A stretch of DNA of 64,000 bases from Roseibium aquae (lineage in GTDB: Bacteria; Pseudomonadota; Alphaproteobacteria; Rhizobiales; Stappiaceae): assembly GCF_008711285.1 (NCBI RefSeq), contig NZ_VXDC01000001.1:620001-684000 (forward strand), in the 5' to 3' direction. Shown piece by piece: positions 8,226-16,413 of this stretch (its first letter is position 1; each line of letters starts with the position of its first letter). The notes beneath the pieces were generated by a model. It was not told the DNA's origin and did no database searches. It saw nothing but the letters and a program-made list of their open reading frames with translations. The position numbers were made by a program, and so were the translations under genes.

Positions 8226-10001
8226 TTACACCAGCGCCTTGCCTTCGGCGCTGATGGCGCTGGCGACCGCCTCGTCATTGGCTTCATCCGGCAGCAGCAT
8301 TTCGTTGTGTGCCTTGCCCGACGGAATCATCGGGAAACAGTTGGCGAGATTGGCGACCCGGCAGTCGAACAAGACCGGACGATCGATGGCTACCATCTCC
8401 TCGATCGCGCCATCCAGATCGCCCGGCTTTTCAACCCGGAAACCGACCCCGCCATAGGCGTCGGCCAGTTTCACGAAATCCGGAAGACTGTCGGTGTAGG
8501 AGTGGGACAGCCGGTTACCGTGCAACAACTGCTGCCACTGGCGGACCATGCCCATGTATTGATTGTTCAAGATGAAAACCTTGACCGGGAGGCGGTACTG
8601 GACCGCTGTGGACATCTCCTGAATGTTCATCAGGATCGAGGCGTCCCCGGCAATGTCGATACACAGCGCGTCGCGGTGGGCAACCTGCGCGCCGATGGCC
8701 GCCGGCAAGCCGTACCCCATGGTACCGAGACCGCCGGAGGTGAGCCACCGGTTCGGCGCTTCAAAGCCGTAGAACTGCGCGGCCCACATCTGGTGCTGGC
8801 CGACTTCCGTGGAAACGAAGGTCTTCTTGTCCTTGGTCAGCTCATAGAGACGCTGCAGCGCGTATTGCGGCATGATCACGTCGTCATTCGGCCGATAGGC
8901 GAGCGAATTGCGCGCGCGCCATGTGTCGATCTGGGCCCACCAGTCCGTCAGCGCGGCTTGATCGGCCCGCGCCGACGACGTGCGCCAAACCCGGACCAGA
9001 TCCTCCAAGACATGCCCGACATCGCCGATGATCGGCAGGTCGACCTTCACCGTCTTGTTGATGGACGACGGATCGATATCGATATGGATCTTGCGCGAAT
9101 GGGGCGAGAAGGCATCGAGGCGGCCCGTGATGCGGTCGTCGAACCGCGCGCCGATGTTGATCATCAGGTCGCAGTCGTGCATCGCCATGTTGGCTTCGTA
9201 GGTGCCGTGCATGCCCAGCATGCCGAGCCAGTTGTCGCCAGATGCCGGATAAGCGCCCAGGCCCATGAGCGTGGAGGTGATCGGGAAACCGGTGAGCCCG
9301 ACAAGTTCGCGCAGGAGCTGGGAAGCCTGCGGGCCGGAGTTGATCACACCGCCGCCCGTATAGAAAACCGGCTTCTTGGCGGATGCCATCAGTTCGACGG
9401 CGTATTTGATCGCCGCCGCATCACCCTTCACCTGTGGGCGGTAGCTCTTGTGCTGCGCGGCCGGATTGGCGCTTGGCGGGGTGTATGTCCCGGTGGCGAA
9501 CTGCACGTCTTTGGGAATGTCGACAACGACCGGCCCCGGACGGCCGGAGGTGGCGACATAAAAGGCCTCGTGCAGGATCCGCGACAAATCCTCGACGTCG
9601 CGAACCAGCCAATTGTGTTTGGTGCAGGGCCGCGTGATGCCGACCGTATCGCATTCCTGAAAGGCGTCATTGCCGATGAGATGGGTGGGAACCTGGCCGG
9701 TCAGGCAAACCAGGGGGATGGAATCCATCATCGCATCGGTCAGGGCCGTGACCATATTGGTCGCGCCGGGGCCCGATGTGACAAGAACAACGCCCGGTTT
9801 GCCGGTGGAGCGCGCATAACCTTCCGCCGCGTGGCCGGCGCCCTGTTCGTGGCGCACGAGAATGTGTTCGAGCCCGTCTTGCTGGATGATCTCGTCGTAA
9901 ATCGGAAGCACGGCACCGCCCGGGTACCCGAAAACAGTGTCAACACCTTGATCTTTCAGCGCCTGGATGACCATTTCGGCGCCGGTCATTTCCCGTGTCA
10001 T
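8226..10001 (-). CDS. ilvI: Acetolactate synthase large subunit
   Basis: This thiamine-diphosphate enzyme condenses two pyruvates to acetolactate, or pyruvate with 2-ketobutyrate to acetohydroxybutyrate, at the start of valine, leucine and isoleucine synthesis. The 591-residue product has [14 protein letters not shown] near the N-terminus, the catalytic glutamate in [15 protein letters not shown], and the cofactor motif that starts at GDASILMN and ends at ILNNQY. A GAGGAAG ribosome site precedes the ATG. It is the first gene of an ilvI-ilvH operon controlled by a leader-peptide attenuator about 200 bases upstream. The symbol ilvB would fit equally well. Confidence 0.96.
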   Translation of the reverse strand: MTREMTGAEMVIQALKDQGVDTVFGYPGGAVLPIYDEIIQQDGLEHILVRHEQGAGHAAEGYARSTGKPGVVLVTSGPGATNMVTALTDAMMDSIPLVCLTGQVPTHLIGNDAFQECDTVGITRPCTKHNWLVRDVEDLSRILHEAFYVATSGRPGPVVVDIPKDVQFATGTYTPPSANPAAQHKSYRPQVKGDAAAIKYAVELMASAKKPVFYTGGGVINSGPQASQLLRELVGLTGFPITSTLMGLGAYPASGDNWLGMLGMHGTYEANMAMHDCDLMINIGARFDDRITGRLDAFSPHSRKIHIDIDPSSINKTVKVDLPIIGDVGHVLEDLVRVWRTSSARADQAALTDWWAQIDTWRARNSLAYRPNDDVIMPQYALQRLYELTKDKKTFVSTEVGQHQMWAAQFYGFEAPNRWLTSGGLGTMGYGLPAAIGAQVAHRDALCIDIAGDASILMNIQEMSTAVQYRLPVKVFILNNQYMGMVRQWQQLLHGNRLSHSYTDSLPDFVKLADAYGGVGFRVEKPGDLDGAIEEMVAIDRPVLFDCRVANLANCFPMIPSGKAHNEMLLPDEANDEAVASAISAEGKALV

Positions 10002-10156
10002 TTTCTGTGCTTCCTCAAGTTTGCCCGGCTCTGTCCGGACGTTGTTTGGCTCACGTATCCATGTTGTCGCGGGTTGCTGGGTCTAAGGCTGCGACAGGAT
10101 CGGCGCTTCGTCTTGACCGAAGGCTGCGCTGACTTGCTCTGCTCGATGCCGGGTAC

Positions 10157-10180
10157 AAAAAAAGGCCCCCGAGGAGCCTT
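10157..10180 (-). terminator. Attenuator terminator upstream of ilvI
   Basis: Read on the minus strand, AAGGCTCC, loop TCG and GGGGCCTT form an 8-bp stem (one G-U pair), followed directly by a run of T. It lies downstream of the ilv leader peptide and upstream of ilvI, where a transcription attenuator belongs. Just before it, TGGCGCGC can pair with GCGCGCCA inside the leader ORF, giving a competing upstream hairpin. Confidence 0.85.
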
Positions 10181-10207
10181 GTCATGCGCGCCAGCGATCC
10201 GAACAGC

Positions 10208-10261
10208 TCAAGCCGTTCCGATGGCGCGCGATCCTACTACAAGAATGAGAGACGTTGTCAT
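10208..10261 (-). CDS. ilv operon leader peptide (17 aa)
   Basis: The peptide reads MTTSLILVVGSRAIGTA. Five consecutive codons are Leu-Ile-Leu-Val-Val, the end products of the pathway encoded downstream. An intrinsic terminator follows about 30 bases past the stop codon. Shortage of charged tRNA for these residues should stall the ribosome over the GCGCGCCA segment and favour read-through into ilvI-ilvH. The ribosome binding site is weak. Leader-peptide control of ilv operons is well established in other bacteria; the assignment here rests on the codon run and the hairpin. Confidence 0.85.
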   Translation of the reverse strand: MTTSLILVVGSRAIGTA

Positions 10262-10350
10262 CAAGTTGGACGCTCTATTCGTATCCTCAGGAGTTAGCCG
10301 ATATATCAGCCAGCCGGGAACAGACAACCCTTCTGTCTCCGACGCCGCGC

Positions 10351-10379
10351 ACACTAGTCAGGTGCCGGAGGCGGGTCAA
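10351..10379 (-). promoter_or_regulatory. Likely sigma-70 promoter of the ilv leader
   Basis: On the minus strand, TTGACC (10374-10379) and TAGTGT (10351-10356) are separated by exactly 17 bases. Transcription would begin near 10344, about 83 bases ahead of the leader peptide start. Confidence 0.6.
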
Positions 10380-10547
10380 GCGGAAATATCGAATATTGCG
10401 CGGCTTGCGCCTCTGCTTTTTTGAAAGTTACCGTTTGCTCTGTTTCAATGTCCAGACCCTTTGGAATTCTGACGGGATGTCAGAGGGTTGGTTAAGATCT
10501 CCCGGATTTTTGCAGGGCAGCTATGACAAAAAACCGTCATAAATTTC

Positions 10548-10576
10548 TTGCCTGCGCCGGGCATCGCCTATATACC
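10548..10576 (+). promoter_or_regulatory. Likely promoter of tRNA-Lys
   Basis: TTGCCT (10548-10553) and TATACC (10571-10576) are 17 bases apart and lie about 40 bases ahead of the mature tRNA 5' end. The 614-base gap between ilvI and this tRNA also holds the ilv leader, its promoter and little else. Confidence 0.5.
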
Positions 10577-10615
10577 CCGTCCATCGCTTGCAGGGTCGTC
10601 ACTCCGCGAGCCGAT

Positions 10616-10691
10616 GGGTGTATAGCTCAGTTGGTAGAGCAGCTGACTCTTAATCAGCCGGTCCTGGGTTCGAATCCCCGTGCACCCACCA
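10616..10691 (+). tRNA. tRNA-Lys (anticodon CUU)
   Basis: The 76-base cloverleaf includes an encoded CCA. The acceptor stem GGGTGTA pairs with TGCACCC, with A as discriminator. The D arm is AGCTCAGTTGGTAGAGC, the anticodon arm is GCTGA-CTCTTAA-TCAGC with CTT at its centre, and the T loop is GGTTCGAATCC. It ends 4 bases before the stop codon of the convergent iclR-type gene. There is no sign of an integrated element at its 3' end. Confidence 0.97.
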
Positions 10692-10695
10692 TTTT

Positions 10696-11484
10696 TCAAT
10701 CCTGCTCCTTCAACACTGTCATTGCGCTGGCGTTTGGTGAGTGCGGCCGCGCCGCGTTTCCGGAGCCTGCGAGCCTGCTGGAAATGCCTGCAGCGCAGGC
10801 GATGACCAGCGGGGCTGCCGTGTCCACGGCCAGATCGTCAAGCGCAACGACGCCGATGCAAGCCTCCAGTCCGGCATGGGATGACTGCGAAAATCGGAGC
10901 GGGGCGGCGATCCCGATCGCCCCTTTTTGCAATTGGCCTTTCGTGACGCTGTAGCCGTCCGCGCGCGCCTTGCACACCGCGTGCGTGTCTTCCGGTTTCT
11001 CCGGCCGTCCAGCGAGGATCGCAAGGCCCGCCGCACCCAAGTCCAACGGGTGCCGGCTGCCGGTCCGGTAACCGACGCGTATCAAGCCGGCGTCCGGCTC
11101 GCACACCAGAACGGCCTCAGCCTCCCTGCCGCGGGCAACGGACATGAAGGCGGTGGCAAGGGTGTCCGCGGCCAGTTGTTTCAGCGCCGGCTCGGCATGA
11201 GCCCTCAGGTGCGGCTCGATGCGTGCGGCGAGCGCGAGAACCGCACCGCCCAGATGCAGCGTGCCGCCCGCGGCCCGGGACACAAACCCGCCGGCCTCCA
11301 GCGTGGCTGCAATCCGGTAAGCGATGGCCCGGTCAACACCGAGCAATTCCGCCAGTCTGGCGACCGACAGGCCGTGCGGATGATCGGCGATCAGGTCAAG
11401 GGCATCCAGGCCTCTTTGCAGGGTTTGCAAGGTGCCCGTTTTCATCCCGGCCCGTGCCTTGGACTCAGTCTGCTTTTGCGCCAC
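10696..11484 (-). CDS. IclR-family transcriptional regulator
   Basis: This 262-residue regulator has an N-terminal winged helix-turn-helix (about residues 18-75, with GLSVARLAELLGVDRAIAYR) and a C-terminal IclR effector-binding domain. It is divergently transcribed from the P450 fusion gene, so it probably controls that gene and itself in response to a P450 substrate. The start is a GTG at 11482-11484; an ATG 13 codons later is a possible alternative. A 15-base tandem repeat and a perfect palindrome lie in the shared intergenic region. Confidence 0.9.
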   Translation of the reverse strand: MAQKQTESKARAGMKTGTLQTLQRGLDALDLIADHPHGLSVARLAELLGVDRAIAYRIAATLEAGGFVSRAAGGTLHLGGAVLALAARIEPHLRAHAEPALKQLAADTLATAFMSVARGREAEAVLVCEPDAGLIRVGYRTGSRHPLDLGAAGLAILAGRPEKPEDTHAVCKARADGYSVTKGQLQKGAIGIAAPLRFSQSSHAGLEACIGVVALDDLAVDTAAPLVIACAAGISSRLAGSGNAARPHSPNASAMTVLKEQD

Positions 11485-11496
11485 CGTTTCGTGTTC

Positions 11497-11556
11497 CTAT
11501 CCCGACGCGCCCCATCCCGACGCGCCCCATCCCGACGCGCCTCACCTTGACGCGCT
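11497..11556. repeat. 15-base tandem repeat, four copies
   Basis: The unit CCATCCCGACGCGCC occurs four times in a row at 11497, 11512, 11527 and 11542. Copies 2 and 3 are identical, copy 1 has one change and copy 4 several. The repeat begins 12 bases upstream of the regulator's GTG. It may be a multimerised regulator site or a slippage array. Confidence 0.9.
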
Positions 11557-11582
11557 ATGAATTCCAAGGATAATCATGATAA

Positions 11583-11598
11583 CGCACAAAATTGTGCG
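11583..11598. promoter_or_regulatory. Palindromic operator, likely for the IclR regulator
   Basis: CGCACAA-AA-TTGTGCG is a perfect inverted repeat with 7-base arms. It lies 28 bases upstream of the P450 ATG, inside the only AT-rich part of the divergent intergenic region. Its size and position fit a dimeric IclR-type regulator acting on the P450 promoter. Confidence 0.65.
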
Positions 11599-11626
11599 AT
11601 AAAAGTAAAGAGTTTGGGAGGGAGCG

Positions 11627-13939
11627 ATGGTGGATCGCCATGCCAATGCGGGGAACCACGCCGGGGCTCAGGTCCCGGCATGTCCCCTGGCTCAAAAAGC
11701 CGCCGAGTTCGATGCGTTTTCCGGCCCCTATCAACTCGATCCGGCCGAGGCGCTGCGCTGGTCCCGGGATCAGCTGCCGGTCTTTTTCAGCCCCAAACTC
11801 GGCTACTGGATCGTCAGCCGATATGAAGACATCAAGTCCGTCTTTCGGGACAACATCCTGTTTTCCCCGCGCAATGTGCTTGAAAAGATCACTCCGGCGA
11901 CGCCGGAAGCCATGGAGGTGCTCAAGGGCTATGGCTATGCCATGAACCGGACCATGGTGAATGAGGATGAGCCGGTTCACATGGAGCGGCGCCGGGCGCT
12001 GATGGATCATTTTCTGCCCGAGCACCTGGAAACCAAACAGGAGATGATCCGCCGGCTCACCCGGGAAAAGGTGGATGCATTCATCGATCGCGGCCGTGTC
12101 GATCTGGTCGATGCGATGCTCTACGAGGTGCCGTTGAACGTTGCGTTGCACTTTCTCGGTGTTCCGGAAGACGACATCCAGGTTTTGCGGAATTTTTCCG
12201 TCGCCCATTCGATCAACACCTGGGGCAAGCCGACAGACGCGCAGCAACTGGCCATCGCGCACGATGTCGGCCGGTTCTGGCAGTACGCGGGCAAGATTAT
12301 TGAGAAAATGAAGCGGGAGCCGAACGGCACCGGCTGGATGCACGAGACGATCCGAAAGAATGTCGAAATGCCGGAAATCGTGCCGGACAGCTACGTCCAT
12401 TCCATGATGATGGCGATCATCGTCGCTGCCCATGAGACAACGTCGCTTGCCTCCGCCAACATGTTCAAGACCCTGCTCGGCCACCGCCAAGCCTGGGAGG
12501 ATATCTGCGCTGATCCGAGCCTTATTCCCAACGCCGTTGAGGAGTGTCTGCGCTATGCCGGGTCGATCGTCGCCTGGCGCCGGCAAACCACAGCACCGGC
12601 GCGCCTGGGCGATGTCGACCTTCCCGAAGGAGCAAAGCTCCTGATCGTCCAGGCCTCGGCCAATCGCGACCCGCGTCACTTCGAAGAGCCCGACAGGTTC
12701 GACATTTACCGGGACAACGCGGTCGATCACATGACCTTCGGCTATGGCGCCCACCAATGCATGGGCAAGAACATCGGCCGGATGGAAATGCGCATCTTCC
12801 TGGAGGAGATTTCCCGCCGCCTGCCGCATTTGCGCCTCGCCGAACAGGAATTCGCCTATATGGTCAACACCTCTTTCCGGGGCCCCGAACATGTGTGGGT
12901 CGAGTGGGATCCGGACTTGAACCCGGAGCGGACGCGGCCCGCGCTTGCGAAAGGGGAGATCCGCTTTCCCGTCGGCCCGCCCGCGCGGCGCGATATCGCG
13001 CGCAAGGTGTGCGTGCGCGAAGTCCGCCGGGAGGCGGAGGGGGTTCTGGGTCTCACCCTGGAAGACGCCAGAGGACGGTCTTTGCCCAATTGGAGTGCGG
13101 GCGCCCATGTGGAGTTGTGCATTGGGCCCTATGACCGCAAGTATTCGCTGTGCGGTCCGGCCAATGCCGGGACATATGAGCTTGCGATCCTGTTGGAGGA
13201 AAATGGGCGCGGCGGTTCGCGGTACATCCACCGGACGGTCAAACCAGGCATGGAACTGCGGCTGCGCGGTCCGCATAATCTGTTCCGCCTCGATGAAACG
13301 GCGACGGGTTTCGTTCTGATCGCCGGAGGGATCGGGATCACACCGATCCTTGCCATGGCCGACCGCCTGAAGGCGCTCGGCAAGGACTACCGTGTTCACT
13401 ATTGCGGCCGGGGGCGGTCCGCGATGGCGCATCTTGAACGCCTTGAGCGCGACCATCAGGACCGGCTCACGATCTATGCAAAGGACGCTGGCCAGCGGGC
13501 CGATCTGGAAAGCCTGGTGGCGGGTTTGCCGGCGGGGTGCCAGATCTACGCCTGCGGTCCGGAGCGGATGATCGCCGCTCTGGAAGATCTCGCCGCCGAT
13601 CTTCCGGAGGGCGTGTTGCATGTGGAGCACTTCACTTCGGCGGGACCAGGACTTGATCCCGTGAACGAAAAGGCGTTCGAGATCGAACTGATCGATTCCG
13701 ATCTCACGCTGCGAGTGGCGGCCGATGAGACGGTTCTGGACGCACTGCTGGCAGCGGGAATCGATGTGCCAAGCGATTGCCGGGAAGGGCTTTGCGGCAG
13801 CTGCGAGGTGAGTGTGGCCGCCGGTGAGATCGAGCACAGAGACCGCGTGCTCAGCCGGGCCGAACGGTTGGAAAACCGGCGCATGATGACATGTTGCTCC
13901 CGATCCGTTGAAGGCCAGTCCCTGAAACTGGCGCTTTGA
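11627..13939 (+). CDS. Self-sufficient cytochrome P450 (CYP116B-type fusion)
   Basis: This 770-residue fusion carries a whole monooxygenase electron chain in one chain. The P450 domain (about 1-440) has the I-helix motif AAHETTS, the ExxR motif ECLR, and the heme ligand Cys378 in FGYGAHQCMGKN. The reductase (about 455-675) has the flavin motif RKYSLCGP and NAD-site motifs GGIGITPILAM and YACGPERM. A C-terminal [2Fe-2S] ferredoxin (about 685-770) has CREGLCGSC followed by a distant CC. Order and length match class VII enzymes such as P450-RhF. GGGAGG lies 6 bases upstream of the ATG. The substrate cannot be deduced. The divergent IclR gene is the probable regulator. Confidence 0.93.
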   Translation: MVDRHANAGNHAGAQVPACPLAQKAAEFDAFSGPYQLDPAEALRWSRDQLPVFFSPKLGYWIVSRYEDIKSVFRDNILFSPRNVLEKITPATPEAMEVLKGYGYAMNRTMVNEDEPVHMERRRALMDHFLPEHLETKQEMIRRLTREKVDAFIDRGRVDLVDAMLYEVPLNVALHFLGVPEDDIQVLRNFSVAHSINTWGKPTDAQQLAIAHDVGRFWQYAGKIIEKMKREPNGTGWMHETIRKNVEMPEIVPDSYVHSMMMAIIVAAHETTSLASANMFKTLLGHRQAWEDICADPSLIPNAVEECLRYAGSIVAWRRQTTAPARLGDVDLPEGAKLLIVQASANRDPRHFEEPDRFDIYRDNAVDHMTFGYGAHQCMGKNIGRMEMRIFLEEISRRLPHLRLAEQEFAYMVNTSFRGPEHVWVEWDPDLNPERTRPALAKGEIRFPVGPPARRDIARKVCVREVRREAEGVLGLTLEDARGRSLPNWSAGAHVELCIGPYDRKYSLCGPANAGTYELAILLEENGRGGSRYIHRTVKPGMELRLRGPHNLFRLDETATGFVLIAGGIGITPILAMADRLKALGKDYRVHYCGRGRSAMAHLERLERDHQDRLTIYAKDAGQRADLESLVAGLPAGCQIYACGPERMIAALEDLAADLPEGVLHVEHFTSAGPGLDPVNEKAFEIELIDSDLTLRVAADETVLDALLAAGIDVPSDCREGLCGSCEVSVAAGEIEHRDRVLSRAERLENRRMMTCCSRSVEGQSLKLAL

Positions 13940-14028
13940 CGGCGTTTGGACGGTGATCGCATCTTGCGTTCCACAACTGGACCTCTAGGGTTCGGATCCG
14001 TCGTTGCCCGCTCTTGTGGAGATCTTAA

Positions 14029-14583
14029 ATGGTGGCTGTGCCCCCTGTGTGCGATTTTGGCTGGAAAGCCGTGGACTTCACTTTGCAGGCCACCGATGGC
14101 CAGACCTATCGCCTCGGGGATGTTGCGGGAGTGAACGGCACGCTGATCATGTTCATCTGCAATCACTGTCCCTATGTCATCGCGGTGCGTGACAGGATCT
14201 TGCGGGACGCACGGGACCTGCAAGCGCTCGGGATCGGCGTGGCGGCGATCAGCTCGAATGACGCGGCCGCTTACCCGGCAGACAGTTTCGAAAAGATGTG
14301 CGATCTGGCCGAAAAGGAACAGTTTCCCTTTCCCTATCTCTATGACGAAGACCAATCGGTTGCCCGCGCCTACGGGGCGGCCTGCACACCGGATTTCTTC
14401 GGGTTCAACGCGGACCTTGAACTCCAGTACCGGGGCCGGCTCGACGCGTCCCGCGCCCAGGCGGCGCCGGCGGATGCCCGGCGCGAGCTGTTTGAGGCCA
14501 TGAAGATGGTGTCGGAGACCGGGCGCGGCCCCGAACACCAGATCCCGTCCATGGGCTGCTCGATCAAGTGGAAGGCGGCATGA
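14029..14583 (+). CDS. Thioredoxin-fold peroxiredoxin-like protein
   Basis: This 184-residue cytosolic protein has the AhpC/TSA-redoxin fold: an N-terminal DFTLQATDGQTYRLGDVAG, then the redox-active loop FICNHCPYVIAVRDR with cysteines spaced CNHC, and DGQ/SRNDA-like elements including AISSNDAAAYPADSFEKM. It probably reduces disulfides or peroxides. Its stop codon overlaps the start of the gph-type gene (ATGA), which points to translational coupling. No signal peptide is visible. Confidence 0.85.
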   Translation: MVAVPPVCDFGWKAVDFTLQATDGQTYRLGDVAGVNGTLIMFICNHCPYVIAVRDRILRDARDLQALGIGVAAISSNDAAAYPADSFEKMCDLAEKEQFPFPYLYDEDQSVARAYGAACTPDFFGFNADLELQYRGRLDASRAQAAPADARRELFEAMKMVSETGRGPEHQIPSMGCSIKWKAA

Positions 14584-15260
14584 CCCGTCCCATTCTGATT
14601 TTCGATCTGGACGGCACCCTGATCGACAGTGCGCCGGATATACATGCCGCTTGCGCCCGCCTGCTTGAGGGGGAAGGGGAGCAACCGCTTGCGTTCGAAG
14701 TCATCCGCTCGTTCATTGGCAACGGCGTTCCGGTCCTGATCGACCGGATCATTGCGGCGACGGCCCTCGATCCGGCCCGTAAAGACCGGTATCTCGCTGC
14801 GTTCCTCGAAGACTACGGGGCGCATGCCACCGATCTGACCTTTCCCTATCCGGGCGTTATCGAGGCCCTGGACGCGTTTCGCAAAGACGGTTTCTCCTTG
14901 GCGGTCTGCACGAACAAGCCGGAGGCGCCAACGCTTGCGATCCTGTCCGCGCTCCAGCTTGAGGGCTATTTTGAGGGGGTTGTGGGTGGCGATACGCTGG
15001 CGGACCGGAAGCCCGATCCGGCCGGCCTGATCCATCTGCGCCAGCGATTGGGCCATGGTCCGGTCGTGTTTGTCGGCGACAGTGAAGTCGATGCTGAGAC
15101 CGCGCTGCGTGCGGGGGTCCCTTTCGCGCTTTTCTCGCAAGGCTATTGCAAGGTGCCGTTTTCCGATCTGACCTTCGCCGGACAGTTCCAGCATTTTGCC
15201 GACCTGCGGCCGCTGGTGTTCAAGCTCCTTGCCGAGATGCCCGTGCCTGCCCGGGGCTAG
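14580..15260 (+). CDS. gph: Phosphoglycolate phosphatase (HAD family)
   Basis: The enzyme dephosphorylates 2-phosphoglycolate, which arises from DNA repair or photorespiration. The 226-residue HAD hydrolase begins MTRPILIFDLDGTLIDSAPD, with nucleophile Asp in DLDGT. It carries motif II (VCTNKP), the lysine region and the acidic GDSEVD motif. I chose the ATG at 14580 because GGAAGG lies 5 bases upstream and it overlaps the previous stop; a GTG 12 bases earlier is in frame. Other HAD substrates cannot be excluded. Confidence 0.85.
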   Translation: MTRPILIFDLDGTLIDSAPDIHAACARLLEGEGEQPLAFEVIRSFIGNGVPVLIDRIIAATALDPARKDRYLAAFLEDYGAHATDLTFPYPGVIEALDAFRKDGFSLAVCTNKPEAPTLAILSALQLEGYFEGVVGGDTLADRKPDPAGLIHLRQRLGHGPVVFVGDSEVDAETALRAGVPFALFSQGYCKVPFSDLTFAGQFQHFADLRPLVFKLLAEMPVPARG

Positions 15261-15454
15261 CCGCCCATCCTTTCCTTTGTTCATTTTTTGTTCTATTGTT
15301 CGTCCGCGTGTTCGAATGGCTGTCTGGCGATCTCCCCTGTTTTGGTTAAAGCCCGGGAGGGATTTTTTCCCAGCATATTTTCACAAGAAAAATTTCCTGA
15401 CGTCCAAGGGGCAAGAACAGACATTCAACGCATTGGGAATGTGGGAGGCGCGGC

Positions 15455-16063
15455 GTGTCGGAGCCGGTCGGAGCCAGAGATACCCGGGGCCTGCCATCGA
15501 CGGGCCTTTGGGGAAGTTGGATCGCTGATGGGCCGGTCTTGCGGCGGCGCGCGTTGCGCCTGACCAATGGTAACCGCGAGGAGGCCGAAGATCTGCTGTC
15601 CGCCACCCTGATCAAGGCGGTCAGCCATGTGGAACAGCACGACACAACCGTGCGGGAACCGCGGGCCTTCCTCCTGTTTGCCATGCGGAACGAGCACATC
15701 AGCCGCTTGCGCCGATTGAGCTCGGAACGGCAGGTCCGCGATTTCCATGCGGATGTCTATCAGGACCATGTGGCTGGCGCGTCCGATCCCCAGCCCGATC
15801 AGGAACATCTTCTCAGGCAGCAGGACCTGTTGCGCCGTATCCTCGCGGTGGTCGAGGGGTTGTCCGCGGAGCTGAAGGAGGTATTCCGCCTCCGGTTCTG
15901 CGAGGACCGCACATATCGGGAAGTTGCAGAACATCTGGCGATTTCAGAGCCGCTGGCGCGCAAACGGGTGCAGAACCTGCGCGAACGCCTGCGGCGGTCC
16001 TTGGACGAAGATGAATTGAGGGCGTTCAACCGGGATGTTTTGGCCTCACGCGCCCCCACCTGA
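15455..16063 (+). CDS. Sigma-70/ECF-type sigma factor of the reb cluster
   Basis: This 202-residue sigma factor has region 2 at about residues 30-95 (ALRLTNGNREEAEDLLSATL, then AFLLFAMRNEHISRLRRL) and region 4 at about 135-190 (LSAELKEVFRLRFCEDRTYR, then helix-turn-helix EHLAISEPLARKRVQNLRER). The start is a GTG at 15455 behind GGGAGG; no upstream ATG fits. No anti-sigma gene is adjacent. It ends 91 bases before the first rebB gene on the same strand, so it is the natural candidate for turning on R-body synthesis. Confidence 0.85.
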   Translation: MSEPVGARDTRGLPSTGLWGSWIADGPVLRRRALRLTNGNREEAEDLLSATLIKAVSHVEQHDTTVREPRAFLLFAMRNEHISRLRRLSSERQVRDFHADVYQDHVAGASDPQPDQEHLLRQQDLLRRILAVVEGLSAELKEVFRLRFCEDRTYREVAEHLAISEPLARKRVQNLRERLRRSLDEDELRAFNRDVLASRAPT

Positions 16064-16079
16064 TGCGTCCGTGAGATAG

Positions 16080-16129
16080 CAGCCGGGCGAAAGCGGCTGA
16101 CATACCAATCCGCCTCCCCGCAACCGGGG
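16080..16129 (+). promoter_or_regulatory. Two stem-loops in the leader of the first rebB
   Basis: CAGCCG/CGGCTG encloses 8 bases at 16080-16099, and CCCCG/CGGGG encloses 4 bases at 16116-16129. They lie between the sigma gene and rebB and have no T tracts. They may stabilise the downstream mRNA or mark a processing point, allowing more rebB message than sigma message. Confidence 0.4.
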
Positions 16130-16154
16130 AAATGACCAGAAACGGAACAGAACC

Positions 16155-16379
16155 ATGGCTGACGTCGTAAATCCCCAGATCACGGATGCGGTGACCCAGA
16201 CAAATGTGAAGGTGGTCGCCGAAGCGCCGTCCCAGGCTATGGGAAACCTATACCAGGTCGCGAGCCATGCATCCGGCCTGTCCATTCAAAATGCCGTGCA
16301 CAGCCAGCAGGCCATGAACCAGCTGACCACGGCCGTGGTGTCCAAGGCCTGCCAGCTCATCATGGACATCGCCGAATAG
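16155..16379 (+). CDS. rebB: RebB-family R-body protein, copy 1
   Basis: RebB proteins polymerise into R-bodies: coiled protein ribbons that can unroll and rupture membranes. This 74-residue protein is almost pure family domain, with PQITDAVTQTNVKVVAEAPS followed by AMGNLYQVASHASGLSIQNA and VHSQQAMNQL. This is the signature of the killing-trait family described in Caedibacter and Azorhizobium. It is the first structural gene after the sigma factor. The ribosome binding site is poor (CGGAAC), which is surprising for an abundant structural protein. Confidence 0.88.
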   Translation: MADVVNPQITDAVTQTNVKVVAEAPSQAMGNLYQVASHASGLSIQNAVHSQQAMNQLTTAVVSKACQLIMDIAE

Positions 16380-16413
16380 AGTGAGCGCCGGCCAAGCGTG
16401 AGTGGAGAACGCC

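Noticed and set aside
7614..10424. Long plus-strand open frame across the ilvI-ilvH region
   Set aside because: It is antisense to two well-supported genes and to the attenuator, and its product is His/Arg-rich with no recognisable domain.
11555..13837. Very long open frame on the minus strand opposite the P450 gene
   Set aside because: It mirrors the codons of the P450 fusion, which has clear motifs over its full length. Long antisense frames are common in GC-rich DNA.
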